Source: Phocaeicola faecalis
Lineage (GTDB): Bacteria > Bacteroidota > Bacteroidia > Bacteroidales > Bacteroidaceae
Assembly (NCBI RefSeq): GCF_021730445.1
Contig: NZ_JADNRM010000003.1
Span: 62,001-126,000, forward strand
DNA: 64,000 nt
Reading direction: 5' to 3'
The notes beneath the pieces were generated by a model. It saw only the letters and a list, made by a program, of their open reading frames with translations, did no database searches and was not told the origin of the DNA. Made by a program: the position numbers and the translations under genes. Positions 15,177 through 25,170 of the stretch are shown here, one piece after another (position 1 is the first letter of the stretch; each line of letters opens with the position of its first letter).

Positions 15177-18100
15177 ATGAAAAGAAACGTGATGTTTAAA
15201 ATCCTACTCATGATAGTAGTGGGATTGTTCTTGTCCCTAGACGCATTTGCCCAGCAAATGACGGTTAAAGGAATTGTCAAAGATACAACCGGCGAGCCGA
15301 TTATCGGTGCCAATGTTGTAGTGAAAGGAAGTAGCAACGGTACAATTACCGACTTCGAAGGCAACTTCCAATTCAACGCCAACAAAGGCGATATTATTGT
15401 GATTTCATTTATCGGTTATCAAGCACAGGAAGTACCTGCTGCTGCTAACCTGAACATTATTCTGAAAGATGATACACAATTATTGCAGGATGTAGTGGTC
15501 ATTGGTTATGGTACCGTTAAAAAGAATGATGCAACCGGTTCTGTAACAGCCATTAAGCCAGACCAATTGAGCAAAGGTATTACGACCAATGCACAAGACA
15601 TGTTGTCCGGTAAAGTTGCCGGTGTCAGCGTTATTTCCAACGACGGTGCTCCCGGCAGCGGTGCCCAGATTCGTATCCGCGGCGGTTCCTCTTTAAATGC
15701 CAGCAACGACCCGTTATTGGTTATCGACGGATTGGCTATTGACAATCAAGGTATCAAAGGTATGTCAAACGGTCTGTCAATGGTCAACCCTGAAGATATC
15801 GAAACTTTCACTGTATTAAAAGATGCTTCTGCAACAGCTATCTACGGTTCACGTGCATCCAACGGTGTAATTATCATAACTACCAAAAAAGGAAAGAGCG
15901 GACAAGCGCCGAAAGTGAACTATAACGGTTCTATTTCTTTGGCCACCACTCAAAAGCGTTATGACGTACTGGATGGAAATGAATACCGTGCTTACGCCCA
16001 GCAGTTATGGGGAGATAAATATCCCGCAGAAATGGATACAGCCAACACAGACTGGCAAGACCAGATTTTCCGTACCGCTGTAAGTACTGACCATCATGTA
16101 TCTATCACCGGTGGATTCAAGAATGTTCCGTATCGCGTATCTGTAGGTTACACCAATGAAAATGGTATTATCAAAACTTCCAACTTCCAGCGTTTGACTG
16201 CATCTGTCAATCTTGCTCCGTCATTCTTTGATGACCATTTAAAATTCAACATCAACGCCAAATACATGTATGGCAAGAACCGTTACGCCGATTCTGGTGC
16301 AGCTGTAGGCGGCGCATTGTCTATTGCTCCTACTCACCCTGTTTATGGAACAGGAGATGCATTTAAATTCTCAGGCGGTTACTGGCAGGATATGCAGGCA
16401 ACAGACGGTTTCAGTGATAAAGACTGGACTTATACGACAGATAAAAATACTCCTCAAAACCCGTTGGCTGCGCTGGAACAACGTAATAAGAAAGCAAACA
16501 GCAACGACTTTGTAGGAAATGTAGAAGTAGACTATAAAGTTCATTTCTTACCGGACTTGCGTCTTCATGCCAGCATCGGCGGTGAATATGCAGACGGTGA
16601 TGAACGTGAAATTGTTTCTCCATATTCATACACCAATAACTATTACGGATGGAATGGGTTGTCTACCCAGTATAAGTATAATATATCCTACAATGCTTAT
16701 GCACAATACATCAAGTCTCTTGGCGCACACGATTTCGACATCATGGTCGGCGGTGAGGAACAACACTTCCACCGTAATGGTGCTGACGGCGTAGGTCAAG
16801 GATGGGATGCTTATAAGAACGAACCGGTAGATCAGGCATTGCGCAGTCAAAAAGCTTATGCTACACGCAATACACTGGTTTCTTTCTTCGGACGTTTAAA
16901 CTACTCTTTACTGAGCCGCTATTTATTCACGTTCACTATGCGTTGGGATGGTTCTTCACGTTTCAGCAGCGACAACCGTTGGGGTACATTCCCTTCATTG
17001 GCTTTAGGCTGGAAGATAAAAGAAGAAAGCTTCCTTAAAAATGTGAACTTCCTTTCTGATTTGAAACTTCGTCTTGGCTGGGGTATCACAGGACAGCAGG
17101 ATATAGGTGATGACTTTGCATTTCTTCCTCTGTATGTGACGAGTGATGACTATGCACAATATCCTTTTGGCGATACCTACTACAATACTTCACGCCCCAA
17201 GGCTTTCAACACAGATTTGAAGTGGGAAAAGACAACCACCTGGAACGGCGGTTTGGATTTTGGCTTCCTGAATGGAAGAATATCAGGCGCTATTGACGGA
17301 TACTATCGTGAAACAGAAGACTTGCTGAACAGTGTCAAGATTCCTGTAGGAACTAATTTCAATGCACAGATGATGAAGAATATCGGTTCTTTAAAGAATT
17401 ACGGTGTGGAATTCTCCATCAATGCCAAGCCTATTGTATCCAAAGACTTTACATGGGATTTGACTTACAACGTTACTTGGAACCACAACGAGATTACCAA
17501 GTTAAACGGCGGCGACGATAGTGACTACTACGTTGAGACCGGTGACAAGATATCTAAGGGTAACAATACCAAGGTTCAAGCAAATAAAGTAGGCCATGCA
17601 GCCAACGCTTTCTATGTTTACCAACAAGTCTACGATGAGAACGGAAAGCCTATCGAAAATATGTTTGTAGACCGCAACGGCGATGGCAAGATTAACAGTG
17701 CCGACAAATATATCTATAAGAAACCGGCTGCCGACGTATTGATGGGTCTGACTTCCAAAATGCTGTATAAAGACTGGGACTTCAGCTTCTCTTTACGTGC
17801 AAGCCTCAACAACTATGTCTATTATGACTTTTTGAGCAATAAGGCAAATGTCAGTGCTTCCGGCCTGTACACAAACAATGCATACGTCAATACAACCAAA
17901 GAAGCCATCGCTCTTGGTTTCACAGGAAAAGGCGAATACTATATGAGTGACTATTTCGTTCGCAACGCTTCATTCATCCGTTGTGACAATATCACGTTGG
18001 GATATTCTTTCAAAAACTTACTCCGGTCACAAGCCTATCAGGGAGTGGGCGGCCGTGTATTTGCTACCGTACAGAATCCGTTTGTCATTTCTAAATACAA

Positions 18101-18191
18101 AGGACTCGACCCGGAAATCAAAAGTGGTATAGACAGCAGCCCATACCCTAGAGCAACGACATTCTTATTAGGTGTCAGCCTTCAATTTTAA
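15177..18191 (+). CDS. susC: SusC starch-oligosaccharide TonB-dependent outer membrane transporter
   Basis: The 1004-residue protein is the outer-membrane channel that takes up large maltooligosaccharides with SusD as its lid, powered by TonB. Seen in order: signal peptide to about residue 25 (LSLDAFAQ); a carboxypeptidase-regulatory-like beta domain (about 28-105, GEPIIGANVVVKG); a TonB-box-like DVVVIGYGTVKK at about 105; the plug with RIRGGSSLN and GSRASNGVIIITTKKG; and a long barrel ending in FLLGVSLQF with a terminal aromatic residue, as outer-membrane proteins have. SusD starts 23 bp downstream. Length is close to that of the classical SusC. Confidence 0.97.
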   Translation: MKRNVMFKILLMIVVGLFLSLDAFAQQMTVKGIVKDTTGEPIIGANVVVKGSSNGTITDFEGNFQFNANKGDIIVISFIGYQAQEVPAAANLNIILKDDTQLLQDVVVIGYGTVKKNDATGSVTAIKPDQLSKGITTNAQDMLSGKVAGVSVISNDGAPGSGAQIRIRGGSSLNASNDPLLVIDGLAIDNQGIKGMSNGLSMVNPEDIETFTVLKDASATAIYGSRASNGVIIITTKKGKSGQAPKVNYNGSISLATTQKRYDVLDGNEYRAYAQQLWGDKYPAEMDTANTDWQDQIFRTAVSTDHHVSITGGFKNVPYRVSVGYTNENGIIKTSNFQRLTASVNLAPSFFDDHLKFNINAKYMYGKNRYADSGAAVGGALSIAPTHPVYGTGDAFKFSGGYWQDMQATDGFSDKDWTYTTDKNTPQNPLAALEQRNKKANSNDFVGNVEVDYKVHFLPDLRLHASIGGEYADGDEREIVSPYSYTNNYYGWNGLSTQYKYNISYNAYAQYIKSLGAHDFDIMVGGEEQHFHRNGADGVGQGWDAYKNEPVDQALRSQKAYATRNTLVSFFGRLNYSLLSRYLFTFTMRWDGSSRFSSDNRWGTFPSLALGWKIKEESFLKNVNFLSDLKLRLGWGITGQQDIGDDFAFLPLYVTSDDYAQYPFGDTYYNTSRPKAFNTDLKWEKTTTWNGGLDFGFLNGRISGAIDGYYRETEDLLNSVKIPVGTNFNAQMMKNIGSLKNYGVEFSINAKPIVSKDFTWDLTYNVTWNHNEITKLNGGDDSDYYVETGDKISKGNNTKVQANKVGHAANAFYVYQQVYDENGKPIENMFVDRNGDGKINSADKYIYKKPAADVLMGLTSKMLYKDWDFSFSLRASLNNYVYYDFLSNKANVSASGLYTNNAYVNTTKEAIALGFTGKGEYYMSDYFVRNASFIRCDNITLGYSFKNLLRSQAYQGVGGRVFATVQNPFVISKYKGLDPEIKSGIDSSPYPRATTFLLGVSLQF

Positions 18192-18214
18192 CTTAACTTT
18201 AAAACGAAATAATC

Positions 18215-19870
18215 ATGAAAACAAGATATTTTAAAAAGACATTCGCCTCAGCACTGGTGGTCGCTGCCATTCTAGGCACCAGTTCGTGCATTAATGATTT
18301 GGATATTAGTCCGATTGATCCTCAATATGCTCCCAGCTTCGACCAGAATGATGTATTCGTAAAAGAATATGCATTATTAGGTTTGACAGGACAAAAGGGT
18401 CCGGCCGGATCAGCCGACCTCGACGGACAAGATGAAGGTGAATCAGGCTTTTACCGTACCATCTTTAACTGCAACGAATTGCCAAGTGACGAATGTATCT
18501 GGGCTTGGCAGACCGACGTAGATATTCCCCAGTTGACAAACATCGGTTGGAACTCTTCCAGTATCCGTACCGAATGGGTATATGTCCGCTTGGGATACAA
18601 CATCACACAGCTCAACTTCTTCCTCGACCAGACAGAAGGAAAAGACGATGAAGAAACAATGCGCCAACGCTCTGAAGTCCGCTTCCTGCGTGCATTACAT
18701 TATTTCTACTACCTCGATTTATTTGGTAAAGCTCCATTTAAAGAGCACTTTAACAATGAACTTCCGGTTGAAAAGAAAGGCAGCGATTTATATGCCTACA
18801 TTCAGAATGAGTTAAGCGAGTGCGAAAGTGCCATGTATGAACCACGCCAAGCCCCATTCGGCCGTGCAGACAAAGCAGCAAACTGGCTACTGCGTGCACG
18901 TCTGTATCTGAATGCTGAAGTATATACCGGCAAAGCAGATTATGCCAACGCAAGGGATTATGCAGACAAAGTAATCAACTCATCTTATAAGCTATGCCCT
19001 GAATATCGTTTGCTGTTCATGGCAGATAACGATGAAAATGCACAGGCAATGCAAGAAATTATCCTGCCTATCCGTCAGGATGGTATCAAGACACGTAATT
19101 ATGGAGGTTCCACTTATTTGGTCAATGGTACCCGCACTGCCGGTATGCCGCGTATGGGTACTACCAATGGATGGTCTTGTATCTTCTCACGCGCAGCATT
19201 GGTTAAGAAATTCTTCCCTGATCTTTCTCAAGTACCGATGTTGCCCGGTGACATTGAAGTGCCCGCCGCAGAGAATATCAACACAGATGAGAAAATCGAT
19301 GCTTTCGATGCTCAATATGGTACAAGAACGGTAGATATGATTAAAGCGGCAGGCGATGACCGTGCCATGTTCTATTCAGGAATCGGTGGCGGCATCCGCA
19401 AAGTCGAGACTGATGTCATTTCCGGTTTTAAAGACGGGTTATCTATCGTAAAATGGCAAAATATCCGTTCAGACGGACAGCCGACACATCATACAGAATA
19501 TCCTGATACCGACATTCCTTTGATGCGTTTATCTGAAGCCTATCTGACCCGTGCCGAGGCAAAATTCCGCTTGGGAGAAGATGCAACCGAAGATATCAAT
19601 ACTCTTCGCAAACGCGCCAACTGCACCAGACTTGTTCAGACGGTGACTGAAAAAGAAATTATTGATGAATGGGCACGTGAGTTTTATCTGGAAGGACGTC
19701 GTCGTTCGGACTTGATTCGTTTCGATATGTTCACCAGCAATAAATACTTGTGGGATTGGAAAGGCGGATCAGCAACCGGAACTTCTGTTTCTTCTTTCTA
19801 CAATGTTTATCCTATTCCGGCATCGGATATGAATAACAATCCGAACATGTCACAAAACACAGGATATTAA
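18215..19870 (+). CDS. susD: SusD starch-binding outer membrane lipoprotein
   Basis: The 551-residue surface lipoprotein has a signal ending in GTSSC, with C25 lipidated, and an all-helical TPR-like fold typical of SusD. It binds helical starch segments and caps the SusC barrel. The conserved C-terminal RagB/SusD region is visible: LSEAYLTRAEAKFRLG, then INTLRKRAN and WAREFYLEGRRRSDLIRF, and a terminal PIPASDMNNNPNMSQN, the usual end of the family. Length equals that of B. thetaiotaomicron SusD as I recall it. The close spacing with susC and susE supports one transcript. Confidence 0.97.
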   Translation: MKTRYFKKTFASALVVAAILGTSSCINDLDISPIDPQYAPSFDQNDVFVKEYALLGLTGQKGPAGSADLDGQDEGESGFYRTIFNCNELPSDECIWAWQTDVDIPQLTNIGWNSSSIRTEWVYVRLGYNITQLNFFLDQTEGKDDEETMRQRSEVRFLRALHYFYYLDLFGKAPFKEHFNNELPVEKKGSDLYAYIQNELSECESAMYEPRQAPFGRADKAANWLLRARLYLNAEVYTGKADYANARDYADKVINSSYKLCPEYRLLFMADNDENAQAMQEIILPIRQDGIKTRNYGGSTYLVNGTRTAGMPRMGTTNGWSCIFSRAALVKKFFPDLSQVPMLPGDIEVPAAENINTDEKIDAFDAQYGTRTVDMIKAAGDDRAMFYSGIGGGIRKVETDVISGFKDGLSIVKWQNIRSDGQPTHHTEYPDTDIPLMRLSEAYLTRAEAKFRLGEDATEDINTLRKRANCTRLVQTVTEKEIIDEWAREFYLEGRRRSDLIRFDMFTSNKYLWDWKGGSATGTSVSSFYNVYPIPASDMNNNPNMSQNTGY

Positions 19871-19907
19871 TCAGCAGTTTCCGTTTAACAATTAAAGTAT
19901 GTACATT

Positions 19908-21080
19908 ATGAAAAAGATATTCAACATATTGCTTCTTGCTGTAGCCACCCTCTCCGTGTTTACAGCATGCGAAAAGGACGATGACAGCAATCCCGTTCTA
20001 AACGAGCCGACCACCTTTTCACTCAACCTGCCGCCATACGCAGCTAGGAATGTGTACGATTTAAAAAATTCGAAGACAGTAGAACTGACTTGTTCACAGC
20101 CTGATTATGGTTTCCCGGCTGCCACAACATACAGTGTCCAGGTGGCGCTTGATTCTGAATTTACAGAAAAGACAGAAGAAAGTGAAGCGAACTATACCGA
20201 ATTGGCTACAACTTATTCTACAGCCAAAATGGATGTAGTGGCATCTGAACTGAATACGGCTATCATAGAGTTATGGGCTGCCCAAAATGAAGGAGCCGAT
20301 TTCCCGACGACGCCAATTAGCGTCTTTATCCGTCTGAAGGCTACCATTACAGGCAGTGACAGAGGGGTGTGCATTTCTAATGTAATAGTATTGCCGAAAG
20401 TACTGGGCAACGCATCCAACGACAAATTAGAAACACCCCAAACCATGTTCCTCGTTGGTTCTATGCTTGATACAGAATGGACTATCTGGAAACCAATGGT
20501 ACAAGTCAGCGGTTTGGACGGACAATTCTGGAGACTGATTTATTTCGCAGCCGGTGATGAATTCAAGTTCGGAACCAAAGAGAAAGAATATATCGGTTCG
20601 GACGATACCCGTTTAACAATTACAGACAAGGCCGAATCCGGTGTTACCGGCACCAACAGCGGCAACATAACTGTCAAGAATGCCGGTTGGTATGTAGTCT
20701 TTATCAAAGCAGCAGTAAAAGGCAGTGATTATGCGTTTAGCATGACATTCTATCCGGGCGAAATATACCTGTTCGGAGCAACCAATGGCGGAACATGGGA
20801 CTATAGCGACACTTGGAAATTCACTACCCCTGACAGTAAAGACGGTTCATTCGTCTCTCCTGCCATGACAGCAAGCGGTGAAGCCCGTATCTGCGTTAAG
20901 ACGGATGTCGATTGGTGGAGAACCGAATTTACACTCTGTAACGGTGAAATCTTCTATCGCGAAAACAATCCGGTCAACGACAGTTGGGGTAAAGATGTAG
21001 GTCCTGAGTATTCTATTCAGGGAGCAGCGGGCAAAACCGTCCAACTCAACTTCACAGCCGGAACAGGAGAACTAAAATAA
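19908..21080 (+). CDS. susE: SusE starch-binding surface lipoprotein
   Basis: The protein has about 390 residues from MKKIFNILLLAV. An in-frame ATG 9 bp earlier (19899) would only add three residues before the signal and is less likely. The lipobox ends at C21 and is followed by EKDDDSN, an acidic run that acts as a surface-export signal in Bacteroides lipoproteins. An N-terminal Ig-like SusE domain is followed by starch-binding modules with aromatic patches such as WTIWKPMVQVSG, FWRLIYFAAGDEFKFG and VDWWRTEF. SusE binds starch at the cell surface and helps hold polysaccharide near SusCD; it has no catalytic role. Confidence 0.92.
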   Translation: MKKIFNILLLAVATLSVFTACEKDDDSNPVLNEPTTFSLNLPPYAARNVYDLKNSKTVELTCSQPDYGFPAATTYSVQVALDSEFTEKTEESEANYTELATTYSTAKMDVVASELNTAIIELWAAQNEGADFPTTPISVFIRLKATITGSDRGVCISNVIVLPKVLGNASNDKLETPQTMFLVGSMLDTEWTIWKPMVQVSGLDGQFWRLIYFAAGDEFKFGTKEKEYIGSDDTRLTITDKAESGVTGTNSGNITVKNAGWYVVFIKAAVKGSDYAFSMTFYPGEIYLFGATNGGTWDYSDTWKFTTPDSKDGSFVSPAMTASGEARICVKTDVDWWRTEFTLCNGEIFYRENNPVNDSWGKDVGPEYSIQGAAGKTVQLNFTAGTGELK

Positions 21081-21104
21081 TAACCTTAAAACGAAAGATT
21101 CATC

Positions 21105-22553
21105 ATGAAAAAACAATTTATATACGCAGGAATGTTTCTATTAACCATAGGATTCTCTGCATGTAACGAAGATTTTAAGGACTGGGCTGACCCCCAGTCC
21201 AATCCCCAAGAGGATAATGCAGAACAAATGACTGCTACTTTCGCAACAGGTAAAGATGCTCATATCATCATGGACGAAGCTACTGCCGACTCTGTGGAAA
21301 TCGTGAAATTAACTTCAACAACAGCCGTGGAAGGTAGTACCATTACTCTCAGCTCTTTATCATTCAACGATGATTACTCTTTACCCTTCACAGCCAAAGA
21401 CGGTACTGTAAAAGTTGCCTTGGCCCAACTGGACAGCATTACCCAAGAAATATATAAAAGCCGTGCCAGTGTAGAACGCAGCCTGCGCGCCATTGTCAAG
21501 GCAGCAGCCACAACCCCGGCAGGAGACGGTATCCAACTTTCGGGCAATGAAGTGAATATCCTACTGAAACCGGGATCCACTCCCGAGGTAGACCCGAAAG
21601 GTTACTATGTAGTAGGCGCATTCACCGGTTGGAATGCAGTCGGTGCTTTGCCCATGACACCCGATCCCAACAATGAGAATGTCTATACACTGGAAACCGA
21701 AACAACAGAGGCTAATCAGAACTTTAAGATTTTCCCGGCTGCCGCCATCAACGGTCAGGAAATCGACTGGTCACAGGCGTTAGGAGCGAAAAAAGACGGT
21801 GACACGGCTGCCGAAAACTTCCTGACCTGGAAAGTGGGTGATAAAGAAGCAGGAGCCATCATGGTGGAAGAAGCCGGTAAAATCAAGATTTCAATCAATG
21901 TAACCGATTTCCGCTATTCAGTAAAAGACAATAGCGCCCCCACAGAACTCTATATGACCGGAAGTGCATATAATTGGGGCAAGATATGGAAACAGCTTGT
22001 TCCTGTCAACGACACAAAAGGGGCATTCTGGGGCATTTACTATTTCGCAGCTAACGACCAAGTGAAATTTGCTCCGCAAGCTGATTGGGGTAATGACTTC
22101 GGTTTTACCGCCACTATCTCGCAAGCGTCTGTCGACCGTGCCGAATTGTCAGATTCCGATGGAAATATCAAGGTAGGCAAGGAAGGCTGGTATCTGGTCT
22201 ATGTATCGGTCATCGGTAATAACCGGGTGGTAGAGTTTGAAACACCTAATGTATATCTGATGGGAGATACTTCTTATGACGGCTGGAATGCTCAGTTAGT
22301 AGAACAAGACTTGTTTATCATCCCCACAGAAGCAGACGGTTCATTCGTCTCACCGGCATTCGCCAAGGACGGAGAAGTCCGTATATGCGTACATCCCGAA
22401 GCTGCCGCCGCTGACTGGTGGAGAACAGAATTTATCATCCTGAACGGCAAAATCGAGTATCGCGGCAACGGTGGAGACCAAGACCGAGTACAAGGGAAAA
22501 CCGGTCAGAAAGCATATCTGAACTTCTCAGACAACACCGGAAAAATAGAATAA
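21105..22553 (+). CDS. susF: SusF-like starch-binding surface lipoprotein
   Basis: The 482-residue lipoprotein has its lipobox at FSAC, C20, followed by NEDFKDW, a surface-export-type sequence. It is a longer relative of SusE: an N-terminal domain and then three apparent starch-binding modules. The last two repeat the SusE signatures (WKQLVPVND with GIYYFAANDQVKFA, and ADWWRTEF near the C-terminus), while the extra module contains YYVVGAFTGWNAVG. Length matches classical SusF within a few residues. A strong terminator-like hairpin follows the stop, before the next gene. Confidence 0.9.
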   Translation: MKKQFIYAGMFLLTIGFSACNEDFKDWADPQSNPQEDNAEQMTATFATGKDAHIIMDEATADSVEIVKLTSTTAVEGSTITLSSLSFNDDYSLPFTAKDGTVKVALAQLDSITQEIYKSRASVERSLRAIVKAAATTPAGDGIQLSGNEVNILLKPGSTPEVDPKGYYVVGAFTGWNAVGALPMTPDPNNENVYTLETETTEANQNFKIFPAAAINGQEIDWSQALGAKKDGDTAAENFLTWKVGDKEAGAIMVEEAGKIKISINVTDFRYSVKDNSAPTELYMTGSAYNWGKIWKQLVPVNDTKGAFWGIYYFAANDQVKFAPQADWGNDFGFTATISQASVDRAELSDSDGNIKVGKEGWYLVYVSVIGNNRVVEFETPNVYLMGDTSYDGWNAQLVEQDLFIIPTEADGSFVSPAFAKDGEVRICVHPEAAAADWWRTEFIILNGKIEYRGNGGDQDRVQGKTGQKAYLNFSDNTGKIE

Positions 22554-22578
22554 CCAGTATACAGATTAAAAACCTTGA

Positions 22579-22611
22579 AAGCCGTCCTTCGTCCAAAAGG
22601 ACGGCTTTTTT
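22579..22611 (+). terminator. Intra-operon terminator/attenuator between susF and the GH13 gene
   Basis: AAGCCGTCC (22579-22587) pairs perfectly with GGACGGCTT (22599-22607) across an 11-nt loop and runs into a T-run, a good intrinsic terminator. It sits only 15 bp before the next start codon, so read-through would set the expression of the downstream surface amylase. Confidence 0.8.
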
Positions 22612-22625
22612 AATAGACACCCATT

Positions 22626-24929
22626 ATGAAAAAATATAATTATTCCCTTCTATTAGGGTTATTGTTTTCCTGTTTATTCGCTGCCTGCTCGGATAACGAC
22701 AAAGACGATTTTACGATAGAAGAAGTGGAGGGGCTGAATTACTCTCCCCAAACGCCGGATGCCGACCAAGCGCTGACCATTACTTTCAAAGCACCAACGT
22801 CGTCCGCCCTGTTCGGATACAAAGGTGATGTATATATCCATACCGGCATAGTGAGCGAAGGCGACTGGCAGTATGTCCCGGCCGAATGGAACCAGAATAC
22901 AGACAAATGCAAGATGGTAAAGCGAGAAGACAATGTATGGAGCATCACTCTGGAACCCAGCATACGCGATTGGTTCCATTCGGACAAGACACCGATAGAA
23001 AAACTGGGTATCGTCATCCGTAGCTCCGACGGCAGTCTAAAAGGAATCGGCAACGACTCCTTTGTAAAAGTAACAGACAACAAATACCAGGAGTTTGCAC
23101 CCGCCGAAATCAGATATGCCTCCCTTCCGGAAAATGTAGAAGAAGGCATCAACATCATCAATGCCAATACCGTAACCCTTGTGCTCTATGATAAAGACAC
23201 CGAAGGTAACCACAAAGACTTTGCACACGTCCTCGGCGACTTCAACAACTGGGAGCTGACAAATAACGATAACTGCCGGATGTATCGCGATGATGCTGCC
23301 GGTTGCTGGTGGATTACACTGAACAACCTCAACCCATCCAAAGAATATGCATTTCAATACTATACAGGAACCCAAGAAGGTGAAGTAATCCGCTTGGGAG
23401 ATGCCTATTGCGAAAAAATTCTTGACCCGGAGCACGACAATGATATCCCGGCATCTGTCTATCCCGACAACAAGACTTATCCCAAAGACGGAAAAGGAAT
23501 TGTCTCGGTATTCAAGACACAAAGAGACAACTATGCCTGGAGTATACCCGATTTCAAGATACAACACCCCAAACAACTGGTTATCTATGAAATGCATCTG
23601 CGCGATTTCACAACCGATCATACCATCAATGGCGCTTTGCAGAAACTGGATTATCTGAAAGCCATGGGCATCAATGCCATCGAGCTGATGCCTGTCCAGG
23701 AATTTGACGGCAATGACAGTTGGGGCTATAACCCTTCCTTCTATTTTGCCCTCGACAAGACATACGGTACCCCTAAAATGTATAAAGACTTCATCGATGC
23801 CTGCCATCGGAAAGGCATAGCCGTCATTCTTGACGTCGTATACAATCATGCGACCGGAAATATGCCTTTTGCCCGATTGTATTGGGACAATGCAAAGAAC
23901 AAGACTGCCCGAAACAATCCTTACTTTAACACAGACGCCCCGCATCCTTACAGTGTTTTCCAAGACTTTAACCACGAAAGCCCATTGGTGCGCAAGTTCG
24001 TCAAACGGAACCTGAAGTTCCTGCTGGACGAATATAAAATAGACGGTTTCCGCTTCGACCTCACTAAAGGTTTCACCCAAACCGCATCTACCGAAGCCAC
24101 CGCCTCCAACTATGATGCAAGCCGCATAGCCATTCTAAAAGACTATAACTCGGCAGTCAAGGCAGTCAAAAGTGATGCATTCGTCATATTCGAACACTTT
24201 TGTGACAACAAAGAAGAGCAGGAATTGGCAGCCGACGGAGTATACCTATGGCGCAACATGAACAATGCCTATTGCCAGTCTGCCATGGGCTGGAAAGAAG
24301 ATAGCGGTTTCGCCGGACTATATGAAACCACCCCCTCATGGGTAGGCTTTATGGAGAGCCACGACGAAGAGCGCATGGGCTACAAACAAACCCAATGGGG
24401 AAATGGAGTGATTCGAACCGACCTCTCCACCCGCATCAGCCAACTAGCCGCCAATGCCGCTTTCTTCTTTACCGTTCCGGGCCCCAAAATGATATGGCAG
24501 TTCGGTGAGCTGGGATACGACTTCAGCATCAACAGTAACGAAACAGGAACAACCGTTAACGAAGAATACCGTACATCGCGCAAACCCATCCGTTGGGATT
24601 ATTATGAAAACGCCACGCGCAAAAAACTTTATGAAGTATATAGCCAACTAATTGCCTTGCGCAACGAGAAGCCATCCTTGTTTGAAGGGAACGCCACCCT
24701 GACATGGAGAGCTGGTGCATCCGATTGGGACCAAGGGCGTTCCCTCTACCTCAGCGGACTTACCGAAGAAGCTATTGTTGTCGTCGGCAACTTCAGCAAT
24801 GCCGATACGGACGTCACCTTCCCAGGTCCCACAGGCGAATGGAGAAACTATTTCACCGGACAAAACGAGACTGTAACGGAGAAAGTCACTGTCCCCGCCA
24901 ATCATTTCATTCTGTATACCCGTTTCTAA
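22626..24929 (+). CDS. Surface GH13 lipoprotein (pullulanase/isoamylase-like) in the susG position
   Basis: The 767-residue protein has its lipobox at LFAAC, C21, then SDNDKDD, an acidic surface-export signal. Residues about 30-165 form an uncharacterised beta domain (GDVYIHTG, WNQNTDKCK); about 180-290 look like a CBM48 (HVLGDFNNWEL, KEYAFQYYTG); the GH13 barrel follows from about 315 (QLVIYEMHLRDFT, SWGYNPSFYFALDKTYGTP). Catalytic residues are D478 in GFRFDL, E523 in VIFEHF and D580 in MESHDEER. This layout resembles pullulanases, isoamylases and branching enzymes, not classical SusG, which has a CBM58 inserted in an amylase barrel. It probably attacks starch or pullulan at the cell surface; linkage specificity cannot be read from the sequence. 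Confidence 0.85.
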   Translation: MKKYNYSLLLGLLFSCLFAACSDNDKDDFTIEEVEGLNYSPQTPDADQALTITFKAPTSSALFGYKGDVYIHTGIVSEGDWQYVPAEWNQNTDKCKMVKREDNVWSITLEPSIRDWFHSDKTPIEKLGIVIRSSDGSLKGIGNDSFVKVTDNKYQEFAPAEIRYASLPENVEEGINIINANTVTLVLYDKDTEGNHKDFAHVLGDFNNWELTNNDNCRMYRDDAAGCWWITLNNLNPSKEYAFQYYTGTQEGEVIRLGDAYCEKILDPEHDNDIPASVYPDNKTYPKDGKGIVSVFKTQRDNYAWSIPDFKIQHPKQLVIYEMHLRDFTTDHTINGALQKLDYLKAMGINAIELMPVQEFDGNDSWGYNPSFYFALDKTYGTPKMYKDFIDACHRKGIAVILDVVYNHATGNMPFARLYWDNAKNKTARNNPYFNTDAPHPYSVFQDFNHESPLVRKFVKRNLKFLLDEYKIDGFRFDLTKGFTQTASTEATASNYDASRIAILKDYNSAVKAVKSDAFVIFEHFCDNKEEQELAADGVYLWRNMNNAYCQSAMGWKEDSGFAGLYETTPSWVGFMESHDEERMGYKQTQWGNGVIRTDLSTRISQLAANAAFFFTVPGPKMIWQFGELGYDFSINSNETGTTVNEEYRTSRKPIRWDYYENATRKKLYEVYSQLIALRNEKPSLFEGNATLTWRAGASDWDQGRSLYLSGLTEEAIVVVGNFSNADTDVTFPGPTGEWRNYFTGQNETVTEKVTVPANHFILYTRF

Positions 24930-25021
24930 CCGATTCGGGTACAGAATAAAATATAAGTGAAGAAAAACCATTTATTATCAAAATAAATGTCTGAATTGTT
25001 TCTCATTCAAATCTTATTATG

Positions 25022-25029
25022 TACATTTG
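25022..25029 (+). promoter_or_regulatory. Promoter of the RNA-binding protein gene, -7 element TACATTTG
   Basis: Perfect TAnnTTTG, with a -33-like ATTGTTT at 24995-25001, about 21 bp upstream. It leaves an unusually long leader of about 135 nt before the ATG at 25171. The leader is AT-rich and shows no obvious hairpin terminator. Confidence 0.7.
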
Positions 25030-25170
25030 CCGAGCATTAAGTATTCTCATAGAAGAACAATATTACTTTTCCAACTTTATTCGCATGGTGACTAACGTAG
25101 AAATGTTTATCTTCATAAGATTCCTTATCGCAGAATTTCCCTATTTTATTATTAAAACATTTATTTTAAA

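Noticed and set aside
23037..24080. Long open frame (347 codons) on the minus strand inside the GH13 surface enzyme gene
   Set aside because: The plus strand encodes a full GH13 enzyme with all catalytic motifs; the antisense frame has no recognisable motif and starts inside coding sequence.
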